59,469 nt of DNA, taken from positions 1 to 59,469 of the forward strand of contig JAFGFN010000037.1 in the NCBI GenBank assembly GCA_016931035.1, given 5' to 3'. The notes beneath the pieces are model-generated. The model was not told the origin of the DNA. It worked only from the letters and a program-made list of their open reading frames with translations, and made no database searches. Position numbers and translations under genes: made by a program. Source of the stretch: Candidatus Sumerlaeota bacterium (GTDB lineage Bacteria > Sumerlaeota > Sumerlaeia > UBA8349). Positions 26,245 through 34,995 of this stretch are shown here, piece after piece. Within the stretch, counting starts at the first letter, position 1. The number at the start of each line of letters is the position of its first letter.

Positions 26245-26904
26245 TCACGGACTCGAGAGCATGAACCGGGCGATGGGCGCCGTCGGTCCGCCGAATTCGC
26301 CTCCCGAGCGCAGGATCTCGCCCAGGCTCGTCGTCCCGTTCGACGCGTCGTAGACGTAGTGGATGAAACAGTCCAGATCGCGAATCACCTCGGTCTTGAC
26401 GAACGTCCCCGTCACGCTGCCGACGGTCAGGTTGTTGCGCACGCGATCGGGTCCGTGCGAAAACATCGCGTACCAGAGGATGCGAAGCGTCTCGTCGGGT
26501 CCGGTGCGAGGCGAAATGATCGTGCCCACCCCGCTCACGGCGTTGAGGACCCCCTGGCCGTTGAACCCGTAGTAGCGCAGCGTCTCGATCTCGGAAATGT
26601 CGCGGCCGGGACCCGGCGGGCGAAACGGATCGCGGAGCTGTTTGTGGGAAAGGTACGAGACCGGGGTCGTAAGCCAGTGGAACCAGCGGAGCGTGCCGTT
26701 GATCTCGGCCGAGGGATAAGCGTTCTCGTCGACGCGGTAGGCTTCGAGCGCGGAGATCGCGGTCCGCGCGTCGGCGCGGACACGCGCAACCTTGGCGCGG
26801 GTCTGCGATTCGAGGAAGTTGGGAACGGCGATGGCGGCCAGAATCGAGATGATGGCCACCACGATCAGCAGCTCGATGAGTGTGAAGGAACTCCGCCGAC
26901 TCAT
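26245..26904 (-). CDS. Type II secretion-like pseudopilin
   Basis: 219 residues. It starts MSRRSSFTLIELLIVVAIIS, the prepilin N-methylation signal, followed by a hydrophobic helix and NFLESQTRAKVARV. The residue before the cleavage site is Ser, not the usual Gly; the required Glu5 is present. The C-terminal globular part (aromatic and Pro-rich, ~150 residues) matches the large DUF1559-like or GspG-like pseudopilins seen in many copies in Planctomycetota and related groups, but no exact family is claimed. AGGA lies 9 nt before the ATG. No peptidase, ATPase or other pilus gene is adjacent. Confidence 0.85.
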   Translation of the reverse strand: MSRRSSFTLIELLIVVAIISILAAIAVPNFLESQTRAKVARVRADARTAISALEAYRVDENAYPSAEINGTLRWFHWLTTPVSYLSHKQLRDPFRPPGPGRDISEIETLRYYGFNGQGVLNAVSGVGTIISPRTGPDETLRILWYAMFSHGPDRVRNNLTVGSVTGTFVKTEVIRDLDCFIHYVYDASNGTTSLGEILRSGGEFGGPTAPIARFMLSSP

Positions 26905-26934
26905 GAGGAAACATCCTGACTTTCGAGTAGCCTA

Positions 26935-26964
26935 CTCATAAACCGGAACCGGATATCGCGTCAA
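26935..26964 (-). promoter_or_regulatory. Possible promoter for the pseudopilin gene
   Basis: On the minus strand TTGACG (26959-26964) and TATGAG (26935-26940) are 18 nt apart, about 30 nt upstream of the ATG at 26904. The -35 is good and the -10 is fair. Confidence 0.4.
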
Positions 26965-27020
26965 GAGTGCTTTTCGGCGCGAGGGGGAAGAACGGGTAGA
27001 ACCTGATCTACGTTGACGGG

Positions 27021-27125
27021 CGCAATCCGGCGTCTCAGACGAACATCCCCGTTTGGGAAGAGAAACGTCTCCGCCGACGTGAAGTCGGCGGTGGCGAAGA
27101 GCGGCATCGAGAAGATTCCTCCCGA
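27021..27125. repeat. Dispersed repeat shared with the right end of the window
   Basis: The run TCAGACGAA, then GGAAGAGAAACGTCTCCGCC, then GAAGTCGGCGGTGGCGAAG is shared with 59189-59469, including several exact blocks of 15-20 nt. It contains a hairpin with a GCCGAC/GTCGGC stem. It lies in the ~480-nt gap between the pseudopilin promoter and tRNA-Phe; the rest of that gap has a TTGACT-N17-TATTTA promoter-like pair at 27170-27198 (+) and no credible gene. Confidence 0.7.
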
Positions 27126-27441
27126 AGTGGCGGCTCGCCCCCACGGCCCTCGCGCTCGGGAAAAACCGCTTGACTCCGCCCAAGCGGGAGTATATTTACC
27201 ATATTCTGCGCGCGCGCCGGACGGCTTTCATACAAGGCAAGAGGGCGCCGCGCAGTCGGTCTCTCGGCGGCGCACACGACGGATTCGCAGCCCTCCCCCC
27301 ATCCGTCGCGTGCCGCCTCCGCTCGGTGATCGAGCGTTCTTTCCAGCGTTGTCGCTTCTCGACTTAGCGGCGGGATGGAGCGGGATCTTCCAACGTCTCT
27401 TTCCCCCCCGCCGACCCGACGAGAAGCCTCCTTCCCCCCGT

Positions 27442-27517
<76 letters not shown>

Positions 27518-27566
27518 TCCGTTTCATCCCGCTGAACCCAATCGTTTCCTATCGAACCGAATCGTT

Positions 27567-30233
27567 TCACTCGATCTCGATCGGCAACCGCGCGACGTGG
27601 AGAATCAGGCCGCGGCTCGAACGCAGGTCGCCCGGTCCACTACCACCCGGTCCGCGGTCGCCCGCTCCGCGACCGCCCGCGTCGAACAGCGACTCGAGAA
27701 TCGCCAAGGGACTGAGCGTCGTCCCGTTTTCGGATCGGATGCGCATCTCGAGTCCGACGGCGCAACCTCGGGCGGGTTCGACCGTCCGGAATTGCTCGAC
27801 GAACGCGCGGGCGTCGCGCCGCTGCGCGCTCCCCTTGCGCAGGATTTCGATCGGCCATTCCGCGCTCGCTAGGAACGCCGCGATCCGGCTCTCGACTTCC
27901 GCGCGGTCGAGCGGCAAGGCGGGCGGTTCGTCTCCCCATCCGCGCCAGTCGATCCGGTAGTCGTATCGTTCGATCGCCTGTTGGATCGAAGGCGTCTTGA
28001 GCGGGACTTCTTCGACGCCGGTCCATTCGAGACCGGCGACGGGCATCGCGCGCAGATCGCGGAGCCACGCCTTGAGGTCGATGCGTTCGACGAGCAGGAC
28101 GTCGGCCAATTCGCCGAGCGCTTCGAACCCGAGCGGAAGCGGTGGGGAAAGGCTGATCTGGGGCTGGGGATTGAAGCCGTGCGAGTACGCGACCGGCGTT
28201 CGCGACCGCCGGATGAGGCGCTGGATCGTCTCGGCCAAGTCGAGATGCGAGACGAATCGCAACGCACCGCCCTTCGAGAACCGGAGCCGGGCCCGCATGA
28301 CGGGAAACTCGGGTGCGCTCGACTCGCCCTGGGGAGGCGCGGCGGGTTCGGAAACCTCCTGAGATCCGGACTCGGACTCGGGACTTCCGTCGCGCGCCAG
28401 ACGGTGCTCCTTGGGCTTGGCGCAGGCATCGCATTGCGCGCACGGGTGGTTCTGACAATCGGGCGTGACCTCGCCGCGTCGCGCCAGGTCGCGCTGAAAG
28501 GCGAGGAACCGTCTTCCGGGCGGCGCGAGGACGACATCGTAGGGAAAGACCTCGTCGTTCCCTCGCCGACGTTCGGTGTAGAAAGCCGGATCGAGTCCAC
28601 ACGCTTCGAACGCCGCCCGCCATCGGTCGAAGCGGAAATGTTCCTTCCATCCGTCGAACCGGGCGCCGTCGCGCCACGCGCGTTCGACCACGGCCCCGAG
28701 GCGTCGGTCGCCGCGCGCCATAGCGGCTTCGAGGACGCTCCCCTCGAGCGGCGAGGTTTTGACCGCGACGACCTTGGGAGGGAGACGGTCGCGCACGAGG
28801 TTCATGCGGCGTCGAAGTTCGTCGGGCGGCGTCTGCCCTTCCCACTGGAAAGGCGTGTGGGCTTTCGGAACGAACGGCGAAAGCGTGACGTTGATCTTCA
28901 CCCCTCGGACGCCGAGCGACTTGGCGCGACCCAGCGCCTCGCGCACGATCCGCGCGATGCCGCCCAAGTCTTCGTCGGTTTCGCCCGGCAGGCCGATCAT
29001 GAAATACATCTTGAGGGTGCGCCATCCGGCGCGCAGGACTTCGCCGACAATGTCGAGGAACTCGGCTTCGTCGAGCGGCTTGTTGACGATGCGGCGCAGG
29101 CGTTCCGATCCCGCTTCGGGAGCGAAGGTGAAGCCCGACTTGCGAACCGACGAGATCTCGGCGGCCAGGGCGACGTCGAACGCGTCGATCCGAAGCGAGG
29201 GAAGCGAAATCGAAATGCGGCGCGGACCGAGCTCGGCGTTCAGGGTTCGCGCGAGGGGAAGGATCTCGCTGTAGTCCGCCGTGCTCAAACTGAGAAGCGA
29301 AATCTCGCTGTCGCCCGTCGAGGCCAGACCCGCGCGCGCAATCTCGACGATCTGCTCGACGCTGCGTTCGCGCACCGGCCGCGCGATCATTCCCGCCTGA
29401 CAAAACCGGCATCCGTTCACGCATCCGCGCCGGATCTCGATCACCGTCCGGTCCTGAACCGACCGAATGAGCGGGACGACGGGACGGACCGGTCCCGCGT
29501 CGCGCCCGAGATCGAACACGCGGGGACGCACCGTCTCGGGGACGCCGTCGGCGGCGGGGCGGATCGATTCCACGGCGCCGTCTGGGCGGTATCGGACTTC
29601 GTAGAGCGAGGGGACATAGACCCCCTCGACCGTGGCGAGTCGACGCAGAAGCGTCGGGCGGTCGACGCCCTCTTCTTTGGCTCGGGCGACGAGATCGAGG
29701 ATTTCGAGCGCCGCCTCCTCGCCGTCGCCGACGACGAACGCGTCGATGAAGTCGGCCATCGGCTCGGGAGAGTGCGCCCCTTCGCCCCCGGCGATCACGA
29801 GGGGAAACGGGGACGTTCGGTCGGCGCCGCGAATCGGAACGCCGCCGAGATCGAGCGTCTCGAGAACGTTGGTGAAGCCGAGCTCGTGTTGGAGCGTGAA
29901 TCCGACGACGTCGAGATCGCGAAGCGGACGATACGTCTCGAGCGTCGTGAGCGGGAGTCGGGCGCGGCGCAAAGCCTCGGCGTAGTCGGGCCAGGGGGTG
30001 AACACGCGTTCGGCGGCGAACCCTTCCACGGCGTTGATGCGTTCGTAGAGAATGCGGAACCCGTGATACGACATCCCGATTTCGTAGAGATCGGGAAACG
30101 CCAGGGCGATCGACGCGCGGAGCCCCCGGGCGGGGTCTTTGACGACGGAGTGGATCTCTCCGCCGACGTAGCGGCCCGGTTTTTCGACCCGGGCGAGAAG
30201 CGGCTCGTATTCGCTAGGTATCTGAAACGGCAT
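27567..30233 (-). CDS. Radical SAM protein fused to a DUF2344 domain
   Basis: 888 residues. The N-terminal two-thirds is a B12-binding-like lead plus a radical SAM core with the cluster motif C271-x3-C275-x2-C278 (RRGCVNGCRFC), GGEGAHSPEP and MYFMIGLPGET (TIGR03960 type). A Cys-rich linker (CQNHPCAQCDAC) follows, and the last ~230 residues match DUF2344/TIGR03936 (RLRFSKGGALRFVSHLDL, SHGFNPQPQISLS). The fusion is common in many bacteria, where the two parts are otherwise adjacent genes near ribosome or tRNA genes; the substrate is unknown. The start at 30233 has no clear Shine-Dalgarno and follows a small gene by 32 nt. Confidence 0.9.
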   Translation of the reverse strand: MPFQIPSEYEPLLARVEKPGRYVGGEIHSVVKDPARGLRASIALAFPDLYEIGMSYHGFRILYERINAVEGFAAERVFTPWPDYAEALRRARLPLTTLETYRPLRDLDVVGFTLQHELGFTNVLETLDLGGVPIRGADRTSPFPLVIAGGEGAHSPEPMADFIDAFVVGDGEEAALEILDLVARAKEEGVDRPTLLRRLATVEGVYVPSLYEVRYRPDGAVESIRPAADGVPETVRPRVFDLGRDAGPVRPVVPLIRSVQDRTVIEIRRGCVNGCRFCQAGMIARPVRERSVEQIVEIARAGLASTGDSEISLLSLSTADYSEILPLARTLNAELGPRRISISLPSLRIDAFDVALAAEISSVRKSGFTFAPEAGSERLRRIVNKPLDEAEFLDIVGEVLRAGWRTLKMYFMIGLPGETDEDLGGIARIVREALGRAKSLGVRGVKINVTLSPFVPKAHTPFQWEGQTPPDELRRRMNLVRDRLPPKVVAVKTSPLEGSVLEAAMARGDRRLGAVVERAWRDGARFDGWKEHFRFDRWRAAFEACGLDPAFYTERRRGNDEVFPYDVVLAPPGRRFLAFQRDLARRGEVTPDCQNHPCAQCDACAKPKEHRLARDGSPESESGSQEVSEPAAPPQGESSAPEFPVMRARLRFSKGGALRFVSHLDLAETIQRLIRRSRTPVAYSHGFNPQPQISLSPPLPLGFEALGELADVLLVERIDLKAWLRDLRAMPVAGLEWTGVEEVPLKTPSIQQAIERYDYRIDWRGWGDEPPALPLDRAEVESRIAAFLASAEWPIEILRKGSAQRRDARAFVEQFRTVEPARGCAVGLEMRIRSENGTTLSPLAILESLFDAGGRGAGDRGPGGSGPGDLRSSRGLILHVARLPIEIE

Positions 30234-30265
30234 GGGGAATCCGAAGAAACGTTTGGGCGCGTCGA

Positions 30266-30520
30266 TCAGGATTCGACCGCGGTCTCGGCCGATTCGTCTT
30301 CGCGCGTTTCTTTCGGCCACTCGCCCAACGGACGCGAAAGGAAGTCCGAGATCGTGTCGAACGCGCACACGAGCGTGAAACCGACGCCGAGCGCGACGAA
30401 CAGGGGCGCGAAGCCGGTGATCCGGTGGAGCCAAAGCCGAAGAACGACGTACATCGCGCCGCAGTAGGCCCAGAAGACGACGTTCATGACCGCGTAGGTC
30501 TTGAGCGAAACTCTTTCCAT
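30266..30520 (-). CDS. Small two-helix membrane protein
   Basis: 84 residues with two hydrophobic helices (about 9-29 and 36-58) and an acidic tail. It lies just upstream of the radical SAM gene on the same strand and probably shares its transcript. No family is recognised. Confidence 0.65.
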   Translation of the reverse strand: MERVSLKTYAVMNVVFWAYCGAMYVVLRLWLHRITGFAPLFVALGVGFTLVCAFDTISDFLSRPLGEWPKETREDESAETAVES

Positions 30521-30740
30521 GAATTCCCTCCCGGTCGCGGAGCGCGGAAACGGCGGCGGAGACTCTCATCCAAGCGAAAGGAGACGCTCTTCGAGCGTCG
30601 CTTGTTCCTTTCACATAGCTACTCCGAGAACACAGACTCCGTCAAGGGATTCTTCGGGTCGAAGGAAGGAAGCGGGCGCGTTTCTCGAATTCGTGGGATA
30701 ATCGATGAAATCGGGGATTTCCGGTGCGGTGTCTCTCCTC

Positions 30741-30985
30741 GCCCCCAACGGGGGCGCGGCCTTCAGCCCAGGGTTGCCGCAATGCGGCTACCCTGGGTTG
30801 GGAGCGAAGGGCTGGATCGAGACAACCCCAACGGGGTTGAGGCTAGGGGTATGTGCATGGCCCCAACCCGTTCCGGGTTGAAGAAATCGGGGGTGCACGT
30901 TCCTGGGGTAGCCGCATCGCCCGGCTTCGCTCGGGCGAACGGCAACCCCAGGCTGGAGGTCGGCACGCCGTTGGCGTGCCAAGAG
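30741..30985. repeat. Cluster of hairpin repeats upstream of mltG
   Basis: Successive palindromes occur: CGCCCCC-AA-CGGGGGCG, CCCAGGGTTGCCGC...GCGGCTACCCTGGG, AACCCC-AACG-GGGTT, AACCCG-TTC-CGGGTT, CGCCCG-GCTTCG-CTCGGGCG, and GGCACGCC-GTT-GGCGTGCC. It is another mosaic of REP-like units, different in sequence from those with the GTGAATAGCC core. No gene is seen in 30521-31182. Confidence 0.65.
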
Positions 30986-31182
30986 AAGAGAGACCGGAAT
31001 TCGAGGCCTCCGATTCAGATCGTATACGCAGGAAGACTCTCGACGGCGAGTGGGCGAGGGAGAAGGCGCTAAGTCGGGCACGATCGAGACCGCGCGATCG
31101 GCGCTTGCTCGTTCGGCGGCGGGTAGCTTAGGATGAAGGCGCGCGACCGCGGGCGCGATCCCCGAGAGGAGACGAACCGGCT

Positions 31183-32412
31183 GTGACCGACACCGAACCG
31201 TGCAAGACGAAACATGCTCTCTATCGAACCGATCCCGCATCGGTTCCTCCAAGCGGCGGACATGAGGCCGCTTTTGCGCCAGGCCCGAAACGGGGCGGAT
31301 GCCGTCGCACGATTTCCTGGATTCTCCAAGCGTTGGGGGTTCTCTTTCTCCTGGCACTCCTTTGCGGCGTCGGCGCGGGAGGGTGGTTCTTCTATTGGAT
31401 GCATCGCCCCCAGTCCGCCGACCGCGCCGAGGCGGCGCGCGTCGAACTCCGCAAGGGCGATTCGGTCCGCACCATCGCGCGCCGTCTGCGAGAGGGCGGG
31501 GTCGTGGACTCGGAGACTCTTTTTCTTGCCGCGGCGGTGTGGCGGCGGGCGGATCGGCGTCTCAAGGCGGGCGAGTACGCCTTCGCGCCCGGTCTCGCGC
31601 CTAACGATGTGATCGATCTTCTCGTCAAGGGGCCCGACATCCTCTCCGTCAAGGTCACGTTTCCCGAAGGGTGGACCGCGAGCCGAATGGCCCAGAGGCT
31701 CGCGGAGAAGGGTGCCATCGTCTCGGCGGAGCGCCTCGAAGCGCTGTGCGGCGACGCCGAGTTCCTCTCGTCTCTCGGCGTTCCCGACACTCAGGCCGAG
31801 GGGTACTTGTTTCCCGATACGTATGTTTTCGTTCAACCGACCGACGAAAAGGAGGCGATTCAGCGCCTGGTCCGCCGCCAGGGGGAAATCGTCCGATCGC
31901 TCGGTCTGCGTCCGGGCCTCAACAGCGCCGATGCGGCGCCACTGACGTTTCGTCAGGGCGTCATTCTCGCCTCGATCGTCGAACGCGAAGTGTCGGACCC
32001 GGAGGAAATGTCGCTCGTCTCGTCCGTGTTTCACAACCGCCTCAAGCGCGGGATGAAACTCGACAGCTGCGCCACGGTCCGCCACGCACTGAACAAGTGG
32101 GACGCTCCGCTCACGTTGAGCGATCTGAAATGCGACTCGCCTTACAACACCTACGCGCGCGCCGGATTGCCGCCGACGCCGATCTGCAACCCCGGCCGCG
32201 CCGCGCTCGACGCGGCGTTTCGTCCCGCCCGGTCCGACTATCTGTACTATGTGTATCGGGGCGACGGCCGCCATGCGTTCTCGAAGACGTTGCGCGAACA
32301 CCTCGCGGCGCGCAAACGCTACAAGGAGGCATGGGGCAAATCGGCCTCGCGCGAGCGAGACGACACGGGACCCACCGCAGTCGAAGACGAGGCCACATCC
32401 TCGACGCGATGA
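31183..32412 (+). CDS. mltG: Endolytic murein transglycosylase MltG
   Basis: 409 residues. After a basic, Pro-rich cytoplasmic lead, one membrane helix (about 44-72) anchors a periplasmic YceG-like domain. The catalytic glutamate is E267 in ASIVERE; the family tail SPYNTYARAGLPPTPICNPG is present. It cuts new glycan strands and sets their length. A GTG start at 31183 is preceded by GAGGAG (about 11 nt). The C terminus carries an extra charged ~40 residues. Confidence 0.95.
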   Translation: MTDTEPCKTKHALYRTDPASVPPSGGHEAAFAPGPKRGGCRRTISWILQALGVLFLLALLCGVGAGGWFFYWMHRPQSADRAEAARVELRKGDSVRTIARRLREGGVVDSETLFLAAAVWRRADRRLKAGEYAFAPGLAPNDVIDLLVKGPDILSVKVTFPEGWTASRMAQRLAEKGAIVSAERLEALCGDAEFLSSLGVPDTQAEGYLFPDTYVFVQPTDEKEAIQRLVRRQGEIVRSLGLRPGLNSADAAPLTFRQGVILASIVEREVSDPEEMSLVSSVFHNRLKRGMKLDSCATVRHALNKWDAPLTLSDLKCDSPYNTYARAGLPPTPICNPGRAALDAAFRPARSDYLYYVYRGDGRHAFSKTLREHLAARKRYKEAWGKSASRERDDTGPTAVEDEATSSTR

Positions 32413-32432
32413 CTCGGCCGGACCGAGTGGGC

Positions 32433-32462
32433 TTGCTTTTCGCGGTTCGAATCGGGTAGAAC
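32433..32462 (+). promoter_or_regulatory. Possible promoter for tRNA-Sec
   Basis: TTGCTT (32433-32438) and TAGAAC (32457-32462) are 18 nt apart, placing the start about 5-8 nt before the mature tRNA. The pair lies just after the mltG stop. Confidence 0.4.
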
Positions 32463-32474
32463 CGAAGAACATCC

Positions 32475-32568
32475 GGAGGTGACGGGGGCCCGGTGGCCCT
32501 CGCGGTCTTCAAAACCGTTGTGCCGCCTCACGGCGGCGGGTGGGTTCGACTCCCATTCACCTCCGCCA
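32475..32568 (+). tRNA. selC: tRNA-Sec (UCA), selenocysteine tRNA
   Basis: A 94-nt tRNA with an 8-bp acceptor stem (GGAGGTGA/TCACCTCC), discriminator G and encoded CCA. The anticodon stem GCGGT/ACCGT carries the loop CTTCAAA, so the anticodon is UCA, which reads UGA. The long variable arm (GCCGCC-TCAC-GGCGGC) is typical of tRNA-Sec. selA lies about 1 kb downstream. selB and selD are not in the window. Confidence 0.97.
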
Positions 32569-32572
32569 GGAT

Positions 32573-32607
32573 GAGTTGCGAGTTGTGAGTCTTGAGTGGA
32601 GAGTGGA
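32573..32607. repeat. Degenerate 7-nt array next to tRNA-Sec
   Basis: GAGTTGC, GAGTTGT, GAGTCTT, GAGTGGA, GAGTGGA: five units with a fixed GAGT core and free last three positions, starting 5 nt after the tRNA CCA and ending 7 nt before the next gene. Confidence 0.8.
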
Positions 32608-32613
32608 GCGCCC

Positions 32614-33045
32614 TTAGGACTCGCCCGATTCTTCGTCAGGGTCGAAACCGAACTTCTCTTTCACCCGCGCGCGTATCCACGAATCCGCCTCGGCCCGGGA
32701 CCGAACGGTCATCGTCTCCCAACTGGTTTCTTCGGCCAGAACTTCCCACATCCGCGCGAATCCGAAGGCCGCGTCCCTCGGCGCCACGATGCACACCAAG
32801 GTGCCCTTCGGCGTGAGGGCGGAAACGCGCTTCGACATCTCGGCGACGGTCCGAATGTGGTCGGGCGAAATATCGACGGCCTCGACCGCCTCTTCATCTA
32901 GGATGCAGTACTTGGATTTCTCTACGATCTCGGGCGCCGCAAGCATCTTCTCATGGACTTCGATCAGGTCCCGGCCGCTCAGCACGCCGCTGGAGATAAG
33001 CACCAGCCCGTCGCCGTCACGTTGCACTCGGATCTCAATCGGCAT
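32614..33045 (-). CDS. Hypothetical alpha/beta protein, possibly STAS-like
   Basis: 143 residues starting MPIEIRVQRDGDGLVLISSG, with GGGAG 8 nt upstream of the ATG at 33045; longer frames lack such a site. Alternating strands and helices (LSGRDLIEVHEKMLAAP, then YCILDEEAVEAVDISPDHIRTVAEMS, then KGTLVCIVAPRDAAFGFARM) resemble SpoIIAA/STAS-like folds, as in regulators that bind partner proteins. No phosphorylatable Ser motif is obvious, so the assignment is tentative. It lies between selC and selA on the opposite strand. Confidence 0.7.
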   Translation of the reverse strand: MPIEIRVQRDGDGLVLISSGVLSGRDLIEVHEKMLAAPEIVEKSKYCILDEEAVEAVDISPDHIRTVAEMSKRVSALTPKGTLVCIVAPRDAAFGFARMWEVLAEETSWETMTVRSRAEADSWIRARVKEKFGFDPDEESGES

Positions 33046-33338
33046 CGCTTGCACTCCCGCAGTCATACTTCGACTCGAAACTCCCGGTCCGACCCGGCGG
33101 TCGGTCCAAAAGACCGGTGGCCGGTCGAGAAGATCCCATGCGACGATCAAGCACCCCTTGTCCGCTTCTTCTATGGTCCTGAACCCCTTCGATCTTCCGC
33201 GCAGGAGTGGGCGAAGTCAAGAAAAACCTGACTTCTGCGTCGCGTCGCAAACTGTTGACAGGACAGCGGCCCCGGTGATTGGATAGGCGAAGCAGAGGTC
33301 ACACGTTTGACTCACAGCAGCATAGCCGCAACCAAAGA

Positions 33339-33478
33339 AGACTGTAGGCTGTAGACCTTAGGTGAAGAAGCAGAAAGAAGGGCCCTCACCCCTGCCCCTC
33401 TCCCAAAGGGAGAGGGAGAAACCTCAAGAGAATCTCCTTCATACCCCTCTCCCGCTGGGAGAGGGGCAGGGGTGAGGG
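33339..33478. repeat. 7-nt array plus large CCCTCACCCC inverted repeat
   Basis: 33339-33366 repeats the AGACTGT/AGGCTGT/AGACCTT array of 15001. Then a 22-nt block beginning CCCTCACCCCTGCCCC (33383-33404) is inverted at 33457-33478, and each side also forms its own CCCTCTCCC/GGGAGAGGG hairpin. This CCCTCACCCC motif is a very widespread bacterial intergenic repeat. It precedes selA by about 90 nt. The remainder of 33046-33564 shows no gene. Confidence 0.85.
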
Positions 33479-33564
33479 TCCCCTCGGTCAGTCTGAAATC
33501 GTCGCGGCTTTCGATGATTTCGGGAGATAGTAGCACGAAGAGAGAAACGGGCAGGGAGAGAGAC

Positions 33565-34986
33565 ATGGCTAGACAAACCGAGAGAGCATCGGAACGAAGC
33601 GATCCGCGCAGCCGGGTTCCGTCGGTCGCCGTTTTGCTCGACGATCCGGCGATCCAACAACTGATCGGCGTCTGGTCGCGCCCCCTCGTCCTCGATGCGA
33701 TTCGCGAAACCCTCGATGCGATCCGGAGCGAGCTCGCGTCCAAAACCGTCGCGCTCAAGGCGGGCGCGCCCAGCGCGGGCGAGATCGTCGCGCGAGTCGA
33801 GGCCGCCCTCCTCGAAACCGAAAAGGACCGTCTGCGGCCCGTCGTCAACGCGACCGGGATCGTTCTCCACACGGGCCTCGGACGCGCCGTCCTGCCCCGG
33901 CGCGCCGTGGACGCGCTGGCGGGTCTCAGCGGGTGCTGCAATCTCCAGATCGACATCGAGACGGGTCTGCGCGGCAAACGCAACTATATGAGCGAGCGGC
34001 TGATCTGCCGCCTGACCGGGGCCGAGGCGGCAATGGTCGTGACGAACAACGCCGCCGCGACGTTTCTGATCCTCTCGGCCTTGTGCAAGGGTCGCGAGGT
34101 CGTGATCTCGCGCGGGCAACTGATCGAAATCGGCGGCTCGTTCCGTCTGCCCGACTGCATTCATCAGAGCGGCGCGACCATGGTCGAGGTCGGCACCACC
34201 AACAAGACCCACTTGCGCGACTACGAAGCGGCGCTGACCGAAAACACCGCCATGATCCTGCGCTGCAACCCGAGCAACTATCGCATCGTCGGTTTCTCGA
34301 AAAGCGTCGGCACCGAAAAACTCGCCTCGCTCAAAGCGCGTCAACCGTTCGTTCTGGTCGACGATCTCGGGTGCGGCGCGCTGGTCAATCTCGAAGACTA
34401 CGGCCTGCCCAAGGAACCGACCGTTCAGGACTCGCTCGCGGCGGGAGCGGACCTCGTTTGCTTCAGCGGCGACAAGCTGATCGGCGGCCCCCAGGCGGGA
34501 ATCGTCGTCGGGCGCAAGGACCTGATCGCCTATCTCAAGAAACATCCCCTGAGCCGAATGCTGCGCGTCGGGAAGCTTACGGATCTCGCGCTCGAACAAA
34601 CGCTGCGCCTCTTTCTCGATCCCGAAACGCTCGCGCGCGAAAACCCGACGATCCGGATGCTGTCCGCGCCCGCCGACGCGCTCAAGAAGAAGGCGCTGCG
34701 CCTGCAGAAGTCTTTGGCGAAACGTGCGCCCAACCTGCGCGTCGAGGTAGTCGCGGGCGAAAGCGCCTCGGGCGGCGGCGCGCTGCCCGCCGCGCCGATC
34801 CCGACCTGGCTCGTGTGCGTCGCGTCGCCCGACCGGTCGGCGGAGGAACTCTGTCGTCTTCTTCGCCGTCACGAACCGCCCGTCGTCGCCCGCATCGCCG
34901 ACGACCGGGTCGCGCTCGACATGCGCACGCTTCTCGACGGCGAGGAACGCCTCGTCGGAGCCGCCCTGGCGGCGATTGTCTCCTAG
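33565..34986 (+). CDS. selA: L-seryl-tRNA(Sec) selenium transferase SelA
   Basis: 473 residues. It converts seryl-tRNA(Sec) to selenocysteyl-tRNA(Sec) with PLP and selenophosphate. The PLP lysine is K304 (FSGDKLIGGPQAG). NATGIVLHTGLGRA, VTNNAAA, RGQLIEIGGSFRLP and EVGTTNKTHLRDY are family hallmarks. The ATG at 33565 has GGGAGAG about 7 nt upstream; an in-frame start at 33472 would fall inside the upstream inverted repeat and is rejected. Together with tRNA-Sec at 32475 this shows that the cell can make selenocysteine. Confidence 0.97.
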   Translation: MARQTERASERSDPRSRVPSVAVLLDDPAIQQLIGVWSRPLVLDAIRETLDAIRSELASKTVALKAGAPSAGEIVARVEAALLETEKDRLRPVVNATGIVLHTGLGRAVLPRRAVDALAGLSGCCNLQIDIETGLRGKRNYMSERLICRLTGAEAAMVVTNNAAATFLILSALCKGREVVISRGQLIEIGGSFRLPDCIHQSGATMVEVGTTNKTHLRDYEAALTENTAMILRCNPSNYRIVGFSKSVGTEKLASLKARQPFVLVDDLGCGALVNLEDYGLPKEPTVQDSLAAGADLVCFSGDKLIGGPQAGIVVGRKDLIAYLKKHPLSRMLRVGKLTDLALEQTLRLFLDPETLARENPTIRMLSAPADALKKKALRLQKSLAKRAPNLRVEVVAGESASGGGALPAAPIPTWLVCVASPDRSAEELCRLLRRHEPPVVARIADDRVALDMRTLLDGEERLVGAALAAIVS

Positions 34987-34995
34987 GCGCCCTGA

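Noticed and set aside
33472..33564. Upstream start giving a longer SelA
   Set aside because: That start lies inside a widespread inverted repeat, lacks a ribosome site, and adds residues with no family match.
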